A DNA stretch of 45,717 nt from Duncaniella sp. (lineage in GTDB: Bacteria > Bacteroidota > Bacteroidia > Bacteroidales > Muribaculaceae), in NCBI RefSeq assembly GCF_029054785.1, contig NZ_JAIDEN010000026.1, positions 1-45,717 on the forward strand, read 5' to 3'. Below, piece by piece: positions 1 to 8,927 of this stretch. Numbering within the stretch: position 1 is the stretch's first letter; each line of letters opens with the position of its first letter. Position numbers and translations under genes: made by a program. A model generated the notes under the pieces. That model had not been told where the DNA came from, ran no database searches, and saw only the letters and a program-made list of their open reading frames with translations.

Positions 1-77
1 TGCTCCTTTCTCATTTACAACAATTTATCTAAAAGATACACCACTCAGATTTTAACTCTTGTTTTTAAACAACCTCT
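1..77 (-). mobile_element. Partial copy of MITE family (cut by window start)
   Basis: The first 77 bases match the right-hand part of the complete element at 12536-12763. Bases 1-63 match 12686-12748 with one difference, and the copy ends in the same type of terminus (...AAACAACCTCT). The inner part of the element lies outside the window. The minus strand is given because the terminus reads AGAGGTTGTTT on that strand. It lies just downstream of the GH97 gene, whose 3' end is at 124. Confidence 0.8.
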
Positions 78-123
78 CTTTTTTACCTTACTATACCATC
101 TTATCATATCTATATCACTATAT

Positions 124-2238
124 TCATTCAGGGAGGATTGAGATCGCGAAACCACCTCCGGCAGCCTCATAGACCTTGAGTCGGGTCTTCGGGCTGACGC
201 TCTTTGTCTCGATGACATAGGACTGGGGATTTTTCCGGAAATGGGCGTCTTTTCCGTCACGATAGATGACGGCCTTGTATTTTCCCGCGGGGAGGAAGCT
301 GAAGTCAACCACGGCTGTGCGAGGTTCGGCACCGTTTGTGCCGCCGACAAACCATTTGTCCTCACCTTTGGCTTTGCGGGCCACGGTCAGATATTCCATC
401 GGCTCGGCTTCGAGATAGTAGCTCTTGTCCCAGTCGAGGGCAACGTCCTTGATGAACTGGAAGGCATCAATGAAGCGCTCGTAGGTCTCAGGGAAGTCAG
501 CGGCCATCTGGAGCGGGCTGGACATGGTGACGTAGAGGGAGAGCTGGTTGGCAAGAGTCGTATTGACCCACGCGGTGTTCTTTTTGTTGTATTTGGTCAT
601 GTCGTTCTCGAAAAGACCCGGAGTATAGTCCATAGGACCTCCGACCAGACGGGTGAACGGCAGGATTGTGGTGTGGCTGGGCTTGTTGCCTCCGAAAGCG
701 TGGTATTCGGATCCGCGGGCCGATTCGTTGCCGATCAGGTTGGGCCAGGTGCGGCAGAGGCCGGTCGGGCGGACTGCCTCGTGGGCGTTGACCATGATCT
801 CATAGTCGGCGGCTTTGGTGACGGCATAGAGATAGTGGTTGACGAGCCACTGGCTGTAATGGTTGCTTCCGGCGGGAAGGATGTTGCCGACATAGCCGCT
901 CTTGACAGCGTCATAGCCGTTGTCTTTCATAAACTTGTAGGCCTCGTCCATGCGGCGCTCGTAGTTGCGCACCGAGCTTGAGGTCTCATGGTGCATGATC
1001 ATTTTGACACCCTTGGATTTCGCATAGTCGCGGATTCCGGGCAGATCGAAGTCGGGATAGGGAGTCACGAAGTCGAATACCTCATCCTTCATCTTGCCTG
1101 ACCAGTCTTCCCAGCCGATGTTCCAGCCTTCGACAAGAACGGCGTCAAAACCGTGTTCGGCAGCGAAGTCGATGTAGTGTTTCACCTTTTCGGTGGTAGC
1201 GCCGTGAAGGCCGTGAGGCTTGGTCTTGGTGTAGTCGACCTTGTCGAGATGGATGTTGGGCAGGTCATAGGTATAGCTCCATCTGCTCTTGCGGTTGATC
1301 ATTTCCCACCAGACACCGATATATTTGCAGGGCTTGATCCAGGATGTGTCCTCGATCTTGCACGGTTCGTTGAGATTGAGAGTGATGCGCGAGGCGAGGA
1401 TGTCGCGCGCGTCGTCGCTGACAATGACCGTGCGCCAGGGAGTGGTACAGTCTGTCTGCATATAGGCTTTGTCACCTACGGCGTCAGGAGTGAGCATCGC
1501 CTTGAACACGAAGTTTTTGTCGTCAAGATCCAGGTGCATGCAGGGATAGTTGACCAGTGCGGCCTCATGGAGGTTGACATAGAGACCGTCGTCACTCCTG
1601 AGCATCAGGGCTGTCTGCACTGCGGTCTTGCCGGGACGGTCGGTCCAGTCATATTTCGGACCGCGGACACATTCGGCACTGTCGGCGATCGCTGACAGGC
1701 GGCTGCGGGTGTAGTTGAACTCCTGGGTGTCATAGTCAGCCGGAATCCAGTAGGCTTCCAGGTCTCCCGGCATGGCAAATTCTGTCAGCTCGTCGGTGAT
1801 GACGAAGTAGCTCAGTTTTTTCTGCATCGGAAATTCGTAGCGGAAGCCCAGGCCGTCGTCGAAAAGGCGGAAACGGACCGACATCAGCCGATCGCTGTCT
1901 TTCTGCCTGAGGTTGACAAGCATTTCCTTATAGTTGTTGCGGATCTCAGCCTCTTCGCCCCAGACCGGACGCCAGGTTTCGTCATGTGAAAGAGTGTCGA
2001 CAGATACCACCTCGAATTTATCCTTGAGATGTTTTCCTTTCTTTATCTCAAAACCAAGGCGGCTGGGTTTGATCACCTCACGTCCCTTGAAGTCGAGTTG
2101 ATACTGCGGAACCCCTGAATGGTTAAGAGAAAAGTCCAGGGTCAGGTTGCCGTCGGGCGACTTGAGAGTCTGTCCGAGGATCGAGGCCGGAGTGGCTGCT
2201 ATTGCAATTAATGCTGCAAGTTTCTTTAGTGTTCTCAT
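124..2238 (-). CDS. susB: GH97 family alpha-glucosidase (SusB-like)
   Basis: Predicted periplasmic or surface exo-acting alpha-glucosidase of family GH97, related to SusB of the starch-utilisation system. It has 704 residues, the usual family length, with a signal peptide over about residues 1-22. An N-terminal beta-sandwich is followed by a catalytic barrel from about residue 300. Glutamates at 418 (HHETS), 487 (NAHEAV) and 511 (RGSEY) have exactly the spacing (69 and 24) of the SusB catalytic and calcium-binding glutamates 439, 508 and 532. This places it with the inverting GH97 enzymes rather than the retaining alpha-galactosidases. It stands alone on the minus strand, away from the susCD pair, with its own promoter at 2289-2319. 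Starch or maltooligosaccharide substrate is inferred from the family. Confidence 0.93.
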   Translation of the reverse strand: MRTLKKLAALIAIAATPASILGQTLKSPDGNLTLDFSLNHSGVPQYQLDFKGREVIKPSRLGFEIKKGKHLKDKFEVVSVDTLSHDETWRPVWGEEAEIRNNYKEMLVNLRQKDSDRLMSVRFRLFDDGLGFRYEFPMQKKLSYFVITDELTEFAMPGDLEAYWIPADYDTQEFNYTRSRLSAIADSAECVRGPKYDWTDRPGKTAVQTALMLRSDDGLYVNLHEAALVNYPCMHLDLDDKNFVFKAMLTPDAVGDKAYMQTDCTTPWRTVIVSDDARDILASRITLNLNEPCKIEDTSWIKPCKYIGVWWEMINRKSRWSYTYDLPNIHLDKVDYTKTKPHGLHGATTEKVKHYIDFAAEHGFDAVLVEGWNIGWEDWSGKMKDEVFDFVTPYPDFDLPGIRDYAKSKGVKMIMHHETSSSVRNYERRMDEAYKFMKDNGYDAVKSGYVGNILPAGSNHYSQWLVNHYLYAVTKAADYEIMVNAHEAVRPTGLCRTWPNLIGNESARGSEYHAFGGNKPSHTTILPFTRLVGGPMDYTPGLFENDMTKYNKKNTAWVNTTLANQLSLYVTMSSPLQMAADFPETYERFIDAFQFIKDVALDWDKSYYLEAEPMEYLTVARKAKGEDKWFVGGTNGAEPRTAVVDFSFLPAGKYKAVIYRDGKDAHFRKNPQSYVIETKSVSPKTRLKVYEAAGGGFAISILPE

Positions 2239-2288
2239 TCTGGTAACGATTTAGAGGGCTTTTTAAACTCTTTGCTTATCCCTCGCCG

Positions 2289-2319
2289 CAAAATTACGAA
2301 AAGAAACATAATATCCAAA
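2289..2319 (-). promoter_or_regulatory. Promoter of the GH97 gene
   Basis: On the minus strand a TTTG (-33 box, 2319-2316) is followed after 19 bases by TAATTTTG (-7 box, 2296-2289). This fits the Bacteroidetes TTTG/TAnnTTTG pattern. It leaves a leader of about 45 bases before the start codon at 2238. Confidence 0.75.
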
Positions 2320-2423
2320 ACAAAATTTCAAATTTCATCGTTTTAATTTCAAAACGAAATCAAAGCAACACATTCCTTTCGTTTTCCAAGCTAAGAGGGC
2401 GTTATGAAACACACTCTTAGACG

Positions 2424-2501
2424 TCAAAAAACATGCGCTTTCTGATGCAAGCGCCCTATACATCTATTATATATAGGTGTCACATCTGAAAGCGCATGTT
2501 T
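2424..2501 (-). terminator. Long hairpin, possible minus-strand terminator
   Basis: Bases 2429-2442 and 2488-2501 form a perfect 14-bp inverted repeat (AAACATGCGCTTTC and its complement). Pairing continues after one mismatch, and there is a second inner palindrome around 2454-2477. On the minus strand the stem is followed by a run of T, so it could end transcripts from the DJ-1-like gene. An alternative is a decayed repeat element. Confidence 0.45.
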
Positions 2502-2556
2502 CATTTTCTGCAGCTGTCTGCCTCAGAGGGCGTTTGGCAGCACCGTCTTAGAGTCA

Positions 2557-2729
2557 CTATTCAACGAATATTGCCAACCTAAGAGCCTAATTATCAGGGT
2601 AGGGATGCACCATGGTGCATCCGAAAACGAGGTTGATGAACCATAAAACCGGCGGATGCTCCGGGGAGCATCCTACTGCAACTTGCTTGCAATCAAGCTG
2701 TTTGAATCGCTGAATAGTTACTCTTAAAG
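2557..2729. repeat. Inverted-repeat-bounded element with two REP-like hairpins
   Basis: The ends read TTAGAGTCACTATTCAACG (from 2558) and, inverted, TTAAGAGTAACTATTCAGCG (from 2728): about 19 bases with a few differences. Between them lie two perfect 9-bp-stem palindromes, 2603-2622 and 2654-2673. The right end contains the stop codon of the DJ-1-like gene (2724-2726). The 2239-2723 stretch otherwise holds the GH97 promoter, the hairpin at 2429-2501 and a MITE-end-like palindrome near 2394-2420, but no gene. Confidence 0.6.
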
Positions 2730-3275
2730 CAGAATTCCTGCTGCGATCTGGTCGGCTTTTGCCTGGCCGTCGAGAGCCTCGATGATCGAAAGCGCAAAGG
2801 GGATGGCCGAAGAGGGGCCGTTGGCGGTGATCACATTGCGGTCAGCAACCACACGCTGTTTCTTGTAGTTGGCGCCGCCGGCGGCGAGAGCTTCCTCGAA
2901 ACCGGGATAGCAAGTGGCGTCACAGCCGTCGACGATTCCCAGCGGGGCGAGCACCACGCCGGGTGCGGCACAGATCGCAGCGATTTTGCCTCCGCGTGAG
3001 TGCTGGGCGGAGAGGAGCTCGCAGACGCGGGCGTTGGCGGCCAGATTGGAAGATCCGGGCATGCCGCCGGGACATATATAGAGATCAGCCTCCTCCGGAC
3101 AGTCGGCAAGCATGATGTCAGCGGCCACCTCAACTCCGTGGGCGCCTCTGACAGCTAAGGTCTCATTAATTGACACCATCTTGACGTCAACACCGGCGCG
3201 GCGCAGAAGATCGACAGTAGCAAGCGCTTCGATTTCCTCGAAACCGTCGGCTAAAAACAGATAAGTCTTTTTCAT
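2724..3275 (-). CDS. DJ-1/PfpI family protein
   Basis: Cytoplasmic protein of the DJ-1/ThiJ/PfpI superfamily, in the DJ-1/YajL branch; members are linked to protein or nucleotide deglycation or oxidative-stress protection. At 183 residues it is the usual single-domain length. The nucleophile elbow AICAAPG places the reactive cysteine at residue 102. The partner glutamate is Glu16 in GFEEIEAL, aligning with DJ-1 Glu18. It is divergent from apbE. The stop codon TAA is the first part of an inverted repeat of the adjacent element, so the natural 3' end may have been altered slightly. The exact substrate cannot be read from the sequence. Confidence 0.9.
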   Translation of the reverse strand: MKKTYLFLADGFEEIEALATVDLLRRAGVDVKMVSINETLAVRGAHGVEVAADIMLADCPEEADLYICPGGMPGSSNLAANARVCELLSAQHSRGGKIAAICAAPGVVLAPLGIVDGCDATCYPGFEEALAAGGANYKKQRVVADRNVITANGPSSAIPFALSIIEALDGQAKADQIAAGILL

Positions 3276-3403
3276 AATTCCTTGATATTATATTTTGATG
3301 ATTATACTTTGCATTCTGTGTGAGAACAAACTCTTTATTCTGAGACCACAAGAAAATGATTTTGCAGATCGTTTGCGGCCAATGAATCAACACTTGATAA
3401 AGA

Positions 3404-3411
3404 CAAATTTA
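3404..3411 (-). promoter_or_regulatory. Candidate -7 box of the DJ-1-like gene
   Basis: The minus strand reads TAAATTTG (TAnnTTTG) about 130 bases upstream of the start codon. No clear -33 box is seen. It lies back to back with the apbE promoter. Confidence 0.4.
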
Positions 3412-3441
3412 TTGATAATTTTTAGAAACTTTGTAATTTTG
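3412..3441 (+). promoter_or_regulatory. Promoter of the apbE-like gene
   Basis: TTG at 3412-3414, 19 bases, then TAATTTTG at 3434-3441. The start codon chosen for apbE, at 3469, lies 27 bases downstream, which supports this start over upstream codons in the same frame. Confidence 0.6.
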
Positions 3442-3468
3442 AAGAAAAATTACAATCTCGTCTTTCCA

Positions 3469-4488
3469 ATGAATACGAATCTCCGTCATATACTTATCCC
3501 GCTGCTCATTCTGCCCCTCGTGCTGAACCTTGTCGGCTGCAAGGGGGCAGGTGGAAGCTACCGCTCGATCCAGGGCGGGGTGTGGAACACCACCTATAAT
3601 ATAAGCTACCGAGCCGACCGCGATCTGCGCGATTCGGTCATCGCCGTGATGCGACAGGTGGAACTTTCACTGTCACCCTTCTGCGACAGTTCGCTGATCT
3701 CACGCATCAACCGCGGCGAAGAGGTCAGAACCGACAGTCTGCTGCGACGCATTTTTTCAGCCTCACTCCGCGTCAACAGCCAGAGCGGCGGGGCCTTCGA
3801 CCCGACTGTCGCACCCCTTGTCAACCTCTGGGGCTTCGGCTACCGAAATTCCGGAGTGGAACCCTCTCAGGAGATGATCGACAGCATCATGCCTCTGGTA
3901 GGGATTGCCGGCTGCCGGATTGACGACGAAGGACTGATAGTCAAAAAATCGCCACAGACCGAATTCAACTTCTCGGCCATCACCAAGGGCTATGGCTGCG
4001 ATCTGGTCGGCGAAATGCTGCGCCGCAACGGCTGCGAAGACTATATGGTGGAGATCGGAGGCGAGATTGCACTCGCAGGAAAAAATCCGCGCGGAGAGAA
4101 GTGGCACATCATGGTTGACTCGCCGATCGAGAACGACACCGCTATTGTCCATGAGCGCATGACCGTCATCGAGCTTTCCGACGCCGGAATAGCGACTTCC
4201 GGCAACTACCGCAACTTCAAGACCACAGCCTCAGGCCGAATCTGGCACACAATCAGCCCCGTCAGCGGTCGCCCGGCCCACACCGACCTGCTCTCGGCCA
4301 CGGTCATTGCCCCGAATGCCATGCTCGCCGACGCTTATGCCACCTCATGCATGGCCATGAACCGCGCGGAGGCCATCGCAATGCTTGAGAGCATCGATGG
4401 TGTCGAAGGTCTGCTTGTCACCCTCAACCCCGCCGACTCGACCTTCACAACCACCGCGACCAAGGGCTTTCCGGCGGGAAAACGCTGA
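3469..4488 (+). CDS. apbE: FAD:protein FMN transferase, ApbE lipoprotein
   Basis: Attaches FMN through a phosphoester bond to Thr/Ser of target flavoproteins such as NqrB, NqrC and RnfG, using FAD and Mg2+, outside the cytoplasmic membrane. The 339-residue product starts with a lipoprotein signal ending in LVGC, so it is probably membrane-anchored. Family signatures seen are the central FNFSAITKGYGCDLVGEML block, the VEIGGEI strand-turn, the HTISPVSGRPA block and the C-terminal metal-binding LADAYATS segment. The open frame extends upstream, but the ATG at 3469 gives the signal peptide and sits just after the promoter. No Nqr or Rnf gene lies in the window. Confidence 0.93.
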   Translation: MNTNLRHILIPLLILPLVLNLVGCKGAGGSYRSIQGGVWNTTYNISYRADRDLRDSVIAVMRQVELSLSPFCDSSLISRINRGEEVRTDSLLRRIFSASLRVNSQSGGAFDPTVAPLVNLWGFGYRNSGVEPSQEMIDSIMPLVGIAGCRIDDEGLIVKKSPQTEFNFSAITKGYGCDLVGEMLRRNGCEDYMVEIGGEIALAGKNPRGEKWHIMVDSPIENDTAIVHERMTVIELSDAGIATSGNYRNFKTTASGRIWHTISPVSGRPAHTDLLSATVIAPNAMLADAYATSCMAMNRAEAIAMLESIDGVEGLLVTLNPADSTFTTTATKGFPAGKR

Positions 4489-4649
4489 CCCGCTAAAGAC
4501 AGAATGAACCGGAAAAACATCGGCAAACGCAATTTTCACGGGTTTTAACACTGTTAATTAACATTTGCAAATCCCCTGACAGAGGGCAATATCGCGCCAT
4601 TTTTATGTTAAACAACATATTTTTATAGCATATTTCCAAAAAATAGTCC

Positions 4650-4657
4650 TAACTTTG
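4650..4657 (+). promoter_or_regulatory. -7 box upstream of two small ORFs
   Basis: TAACTTTG (TAnnTTTG) followed by GCAC, in an AT-rich stretch. There is no strong -33 box. It would start a transcript of about 600 bases running through the two tiny ORFs to the terminator at 5235-5273. The 4489-5454 stretch has no other gene. Confidence 0.55.
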
Positions 4658-4775
4658 CACCGTATTTAAGCGTATATAGTACAGAAGCACTTCTCAAGAG
4701 TGCATGAGATAAATTCGAAACGTCTATTTAATTTATATAAAGATTGTTTTTAGGTTCAATTAAATTTCTGCAACT

Positions 4776-4895
4776 ATGACCAACATGCTTAAGGTACTCA
4801 GGGCTGATGTCAGCCACATCTTCCATGCGCTCGGATCGAGCAACAGTTTCCGCGTAACCGGCGACTGCACAATCCGCCGCAACGAAGAGGCTTGA
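4776..4895 (+). CDS. Small ORF, 39 residues, unknown
   Basis: ATG to TGA, 39 residues, beginning MTNMLKVLRADVSHIF. I do not recognise it. Its codons end mostly in C or G like neighbouring real genes, unlike the AT-rich DNA around it, which argues for translation. It has a possible amphipathic N-terminal helix, one cysteine (residue 31) and a basic/acidic tail (RRNEEA). It lies about 110 bases after a -7 box and about 100 bases before a second small ORF, with a strong terminator behind both. It could instead be part of a structured RNA. Confidence 0.5.
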   Translation: MTNMLKVLRADVSHIFHALGSSNSFRVTGDCTIRRNEEA

Positions 4896-4997
4896 TAAAG
4901 ACCCTGAAGCAGAGTTTCCAATGATGCGCGAAAAAAAGACGCAGCGCATCCGCATTCAATTAACCCATGTATGTTTAACTTTTAAAATGAACACATT

Positions 4998-5102
4998 ATG
5001 AAAGTAACAAAAATGGTAAAAAAAGCCATCGAGTGGTATTGCGAATCAGCAGCCCTCATGTATCACCCCGACCACTACAACGATCGCCGCGAGATCTGGT
5101 AA
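4998..5102 (+). CDS. Small ORF, 34 residues, unknown
   Basis: ATG to TAA, 34 residues: a basic start (MKVTKMVKKAIEW), a central YCESAALMYHPDHY segment rich in aromatic residues and histidine, and a charged end (NDRREIW). Codons in the second half are typical of the genome (GAC CAC TAC AAC, CGC CGC GAG). I do not recognise the family. The Cys/His/Asp content would allow metal binding, but that is a guess. It probably shares a transcript with the 39-residue ORF upstream. Confidence 0.5.
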   Translation: MKVTKMVKKAIEWYCESAALMYHPDHYNDRREIW

Positions 5103-5234
5103 TCGAGGAATGATACAACCTCCCTCCGGGGGACATCGAACGCCTCAGTTAAAAAACCGACGTTCAGACCCGTCCCTATTTTTTTTAGTCAATTATCTGA
5201 CAAGTTTTCAACATATTTAATCAAAAAGCAAACG

Positions 5235-5273
5235 CCGCGTATCCGAAATTGTCCGGATACGCGGTCTTTTTTT
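5235..5273 (+). terminator. Rho-independent terminator after the small-ORF unit
   Basis: A perfect 11-bp stem, CCGCGTATCCG (5235-5245) with its complement (5254-5264), an 8-base loop, then a T-rich run at 5265-5273. It closes the transcript from the 4650 promoter and insulates the susC promoter downstream. Confidence 0.9.
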
Positions 5274-5344
5274 ACATTTTTCAACCAAAAGCCTGTTTAA
5301 AATGGGCATTCTGCTATTAAATCTATTTAAGAATAAGGTAGTTT

Positions 5345-5376
5345 GTTGTTTTATAGCAATTTATTTGCTAATTTTG
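5345..5376 (+). promoter_or_regulatory. Promoter of the susC operon
   Basis: GTTG at 5345-5348, a 20-base spacer, then TAATTTTG at 5369-5376. This gives a leader of about 75 bases before the susC ATG at 5455. No regulator gene (SusR, HTCS or ECF/anti-sigma) lies beside it. Confidence 0.7.
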
Positions 5377-5454
5377 CGGACCGATCAAATTGTTAGGGAA
5401 TTATACACATAATAGACATTACATCTATCTTCTGAAAACCAATCATCAAATTAA

Positions 5455-8400
5455 ATGAGAAAAACATTTTTCAGTCTGATAGCGGCGTCCGTAGCGCTCT
5501 CTCCACTCTATGGTCATGCCCAAGGCTCAAGTGTGTCGACCGACACTAAAGGAGCCGCCAGAACAGTCAACACAACAGTCACCGGCACTGTCGTCGATGA
5601 CAGCGGAGAGCCATTGCCCGGCGCAACTGTGATTCTCGACGGAACCCGACAGGGAACCTCGACCGACATCGACGGCAAATTCTCGCTCAACATCCACGGA
5701 GGCCAGAACTCCACTCTGACCGTCAGCTACATCGGCATGAAGCCTCAGACGATCAGCCTCTCCTCATACAACGGCAAGCCGCTCCATATCGCCCTTGAGC
5801 TCAACTCGGCAATGATGGACGAAGTCGTGGTGACCGGCTACCAGGAAATCAAGAAAGAAAAAATGACCGGCGCGACAACCACTCTCAGCGCCGAAAAACT
5901 CGACCAGCGCTACTCGGCCAACGTGCTCGACAACCTCGAAGGACGTGTGGCCGGTCTGTCGACCTACGGCGGCAAGCCGATCATCCGCGGCAGCGGCACC
6001 CTCAGAGGTGTGGCCTCGCCGCTGCTTGTCATTGACGGAGTACCCGTCGAAAGCACCCTCTCCGGATTCGAGCCCTTCAGCAACGACTCTCCGTCGAGCG
6101 ACGCTGTGGCAGGAGCCATCGCCGACCTCAACCCCTATGACATCGAGAGCATCAACGTCCTGAAGGACGCGGCTGCAGCCGCCATCTACGGTGCGCGCGC
6201 AGCCAACGGCATCATCGTCATCACCACCAAAAACGCCCGCAAGAAAGGCAAGATCGACATCGACTTCTCGGCTAACCTCACCGTGTTCGAGAACCGCAAC
6301 GTGGACTACGGAGACAACTTCTACATGAACGCCGCCCAGCAGGTCGAGGCCGAAAAGAAATATTATGAATATTACTTCTTCAACAACAACGGCGAAGTCG
6401 GTGATCCCATCAGCAACACCAGCACCCAGATCAATGCCGGCCACATGGGCGTCTCGCCTGTGAAATACGGCTACTATCAGCTCGCCACAGGCCAGATCTC
6501 ACGCGACGAACTTGACAGCCGCCTCGAAGCTCTCAAGAAGAACAACTTCGCCCGCGACTATGCCGACGACGTCTACCGCCGTCAGATCGTGCAGCAGTAC
6601 AACCTCGCCCTGCGCAGCAGTTCCGACAAGGCTCGCCACAGCGTGACCGTCAACTACAAGAATGACAACACCGGAATCATCAACCAGAGTTCCGACTATT
6701 ACAACCTCAGCTACAAGGGCAGCTTCGACCTCGCCAAATGGGTCACCGCAACTGTCAGCTTCAACGGCATCTACAACAACCGCAAGGATGCCGGATCAGA
6801 CATCACCGCAGGATTCACCAACATCTGGGCGCTTCCGGCCTACACCCCCTACTACAATGCCGACGGCTCACGCCGCACACAATACTACACCTACTCCGGC
6901 AACGAATACTGGGAAGGCAAGGGCATGGACGGATTCCATGACCTCGGCGTCATCATCCCCGACGAATTCCGCAACAACACCCGCACAACCAAGCGCAACC
7001 ACATGCGCTATCATGCCGACCTGCTCTTCCGCGTAATCGACGGACTGACTCTGAACACCCAGTTCCTCTACGAGATGGAAAACCACAACGCCTCATGGCA
7101 CGCCAACGAGAAGAGCCACGCGTCGCGCACCATCCGCAACGCCTACACTGTGATCAAAAACGGCGACATCTCCTACATGACCCCCAAAAGCGGCGGCATG
7201 CTCCAGACCGTCAACACCGAAGGCCGCTACTGGACCGCCCGCGCCCAGGCCAACTACTCGAAGCGCTTCTTTGACAAGCATGAGATCGCAGCCATCGCCG
7301 GTCTGGAATTCCGCGAGACAAAAGTCAACGGAACCAAATCGCTTGTGCTCGGCTATGACGAACAGCTCCAGAGCAGCGCCACCAACACCGTAGACTTCAA
7401 CACTCTCCAGAACTTCCGCACCAACCCCAACTACATGCCCCTGATCGGCGGCTTCCCTGCTGCCGGTGCTGCCTGGTCATACATCGGCGACGGTCTCGGA
7501 ATCGTTGTCGAGGAGCGTCACCGCTACGCCTCCGGCTATGCCAACGCCACATACACATACGATGACCGCTACAACGTCTTCGGCTCTTTCCGCAAGGACT
7601 ATGCCGACGTCTACGGTCTTAACGACAAGTTCCGCGGCAAACCCCTCTGGTCAGTCGGTGCAGGCTGGAATGCCCACAACGAACAGTTCATGCATGACCT
7701 CACCTGGATCAGCTTCCTGAAATTCCGTTTGAGCTACGGCGCCACCGGCAACATCTACCAGGGTGCCACAAGCTATATGACAGCCGAGTCAACCGATATC
7801 AACGACTACACCGGCCTCCCGATCGGAACCATCGTCAGCCCGGCCAACCCCTATCTGCGCTGGGAGGAAAACCGCACCACCAACGTCGGTCTTGATTACA
7901 GCTTCCTCAACTACCGTCTGCGCGGTTCGTTTGACTTCTACAACAAGAACAGCCGCAACATCTTCCATGACCAGACACTCGACCCGACCACCGGTTTCAC
8001 CTCGATGGTAGCCAACGTGGCCTCGATCCGCAACCACGGTGTCGAACTCAGCATCGCCTATGACTGGTTCGTACCCGGCAAGAAGAGCAAATTCGGCTGG
8101 ACAACCGAGATGACCCTGAGCTACAACAAGAACGAAGTGACCGGCGTCGAAAGCAAATCAGCCTCAGCCGCCGCACTCGTGGCCGTTCCCTACCGCAAGG
8201 GCTATCCGGTCAACGCCCTCTGGTCCTACCGCTTCGCAGGCATCAGCGACGAACCCGGACGCCAGGGACAGACAATGTGGTACGACGAAAACGGCGATCC
8301 TCAGCGCTCTGTGTCAGGCCACACTGTCGACGTGCTCGAATTCTCAGGCCAGACCGACCCCAAGACCATCATCGGCTTCAACAACAACTTCCGCTGGAAC

Positions 8401-8829
8401 GGCTTCAGCCTCAACATCCTCATGACCTATGCCGGCGGCCACATGATGCGTGCGCTCCCCCAGACAGAAGCCGGAGTGCTCATGCCCTACTCGGCCGTCA
8501 GCTCATACTTCGTCAACGCCTGGACACCTGAAAACCCGACCAACACCCCCGGTTTCGGCCAGTATGGAGCCGCCTCACCCTCAAGCGAGGCCTACTACTC
8601 CAACACCTCCATCCACCACGCCGACTTCATCAAGATCCGCAACATCGTGCTCGGCTACGACGTGCCCCAGACCTGGCTGCGCCGCTTCGGCATCAACAAC
8701 CTTGCCCTCCGCTTCCAGCTTGACAACCCCAAGGCCATCTGGACCCGCAACAACATCGGTGTAGACCCCGAAACCCTCGGCCTGCGCAATCCGACATCCT
8801 ACGTATTCGGTCTCAACATCAACCTCTAA
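5455..8829 (+). CDS. susC: SusC/RagA-type TonB-dependent outer membrane transporter
   Basis: Outer-membrane TonB-dependent channel that imports a ligand captured by its SusD lid. The 1124-residue product has a signal peptide (about 1-23). A carboxypeptidase-D-like regulatory domain follows (VTGTVVDDSGEPLPGATV onward, about 40-115), then the SusC signature ahead of the plug (MDEVVVTGYQEIKKEKMTGA), a plug with the DIESINVLKDAAAAAIYGARAANG motif (about 225-250), and a 22-strand barrel ending in FGLNINL. There is no STN domain, so signalling to an anti-sigma factor is unlikely. It is followed by susD after 86-98 bases and a ThuA/DsbD-alpha fusion. Glycan or peptide ligand cannot be decided from the sequence; the prolyl oligopeptidase downstream makes peptides worth considering. 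Confidence 0.95.
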   Translation: MRKTFFSLIAASVALSPLYGHAQGSSVSTDTKGAARTVNTTVTGTVVDDSGEPLPGATVILDGTRQGTSTDIDGKFSLNIHGGQNSTLTVSYIGMKPQTISLSSYNGKPLHIALELNSAMMDEVVVTGYQEIKKEKMTGATTTLSAEKLDQRYSANVLDNLEGRVAGLSTYGGKPIIRGSGTLRGVASPLLVIDGVPVESTLSGFEPFSNDSPSSDAVAGAIADLNPYDIESINVLKDAAAAAIYGARAANGIIVITTKNARKKGKIDIDFSANLTVFENRNVDYGDNFYMNAAQQVEAEKKYYEYYFFNNNGEVGDPISNTSTQINAGHMGVSPVKYGYYQLATGQISRDELDSRLEALKKNNFARDYADDVYRRQIVQQYNLALRSSSDKARHSVTVNYKNDNTGIINQSSDYYNLSYKGSFDLAKWVTATVSFNGIYNNRKDAGSDITAGFTNIWALPAYTPYYNADGSRRTQYYTYSGNEYWEGKGMDGFHDLGVIIPDEFRNNTRTTKRNHMRYHADLLFRVIDGLTLNTQFLYEMENHNASWHANEKSHASRTIRNAYTVIKNGDISYMTPKSGGMLQTVNTEGRYWTARAQANYSKRFFDKHEIAAIAGLEFRETKVNGTKSLVLGYDEQLQSSATNTVDFNTLQNFRTNPNYMPLIGGFPAAGAAWSYIGDGLGIVVEERHRYASGYANATYTYDDRYNVFGSFRKDYADVYGLNDKFRGKPLWSVGAGWNAHNEQFMHDLTWISFLKFRLSYGATGNIYQGATSYMTAESTDINDYTGLPIGTIVSPANPYLRWEENRTTNVGLDYSFLNYRLRGSFDFYNKNSRNIFHDQTLDPTTGFTSMVANVASIRNHGVELSIAYDWFVPGKKSKFGWTTEMTLSYNKNEVTGVESKSASAAALVAVPYRKGYPVNALWSYRFAGISDEPGRQGQTMWYDENGDPQRSVSGHTVDVLEFSGQTDPKTIIGFNNNFRWNGFSLNILMTYAGGHMMRALPQTEAGVLMPYSAVSSYFVNAWTPENPTNTPGFGQYGAASPSSEAYYSNTSIHHADFIKIRNIVLGYDVPQTWLRRFGINNLALRFQLDNPKAIWTRNNIGVDPETLGLRNPTSYVFGLNINL

Positions 8830-8927
8830 GAATAAGTGATTCTTAAAAAATCAAACGTAATATGTTTTTTACAAAGTAGCTCCGAAAGCCTTTTTCAAGA
8901 GTTACTTAACATAGAATGACAATAATA

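Noticed and set aside
4665..5270. tmRNA, RNase P RNA or 6S RNA in the gap before susC
   Set aside because: No recognisable conserved core of any of these was found. The two small frames with genome-like codons explain the region better, though an RNA role is not excluded.
5281..5300. AAGCCTGTTTAAAATGGGC as another MITE relic
   Set aside because: Only the GTTTAAA core matches. The AGAGG termini are absent, so similarity is too weak.
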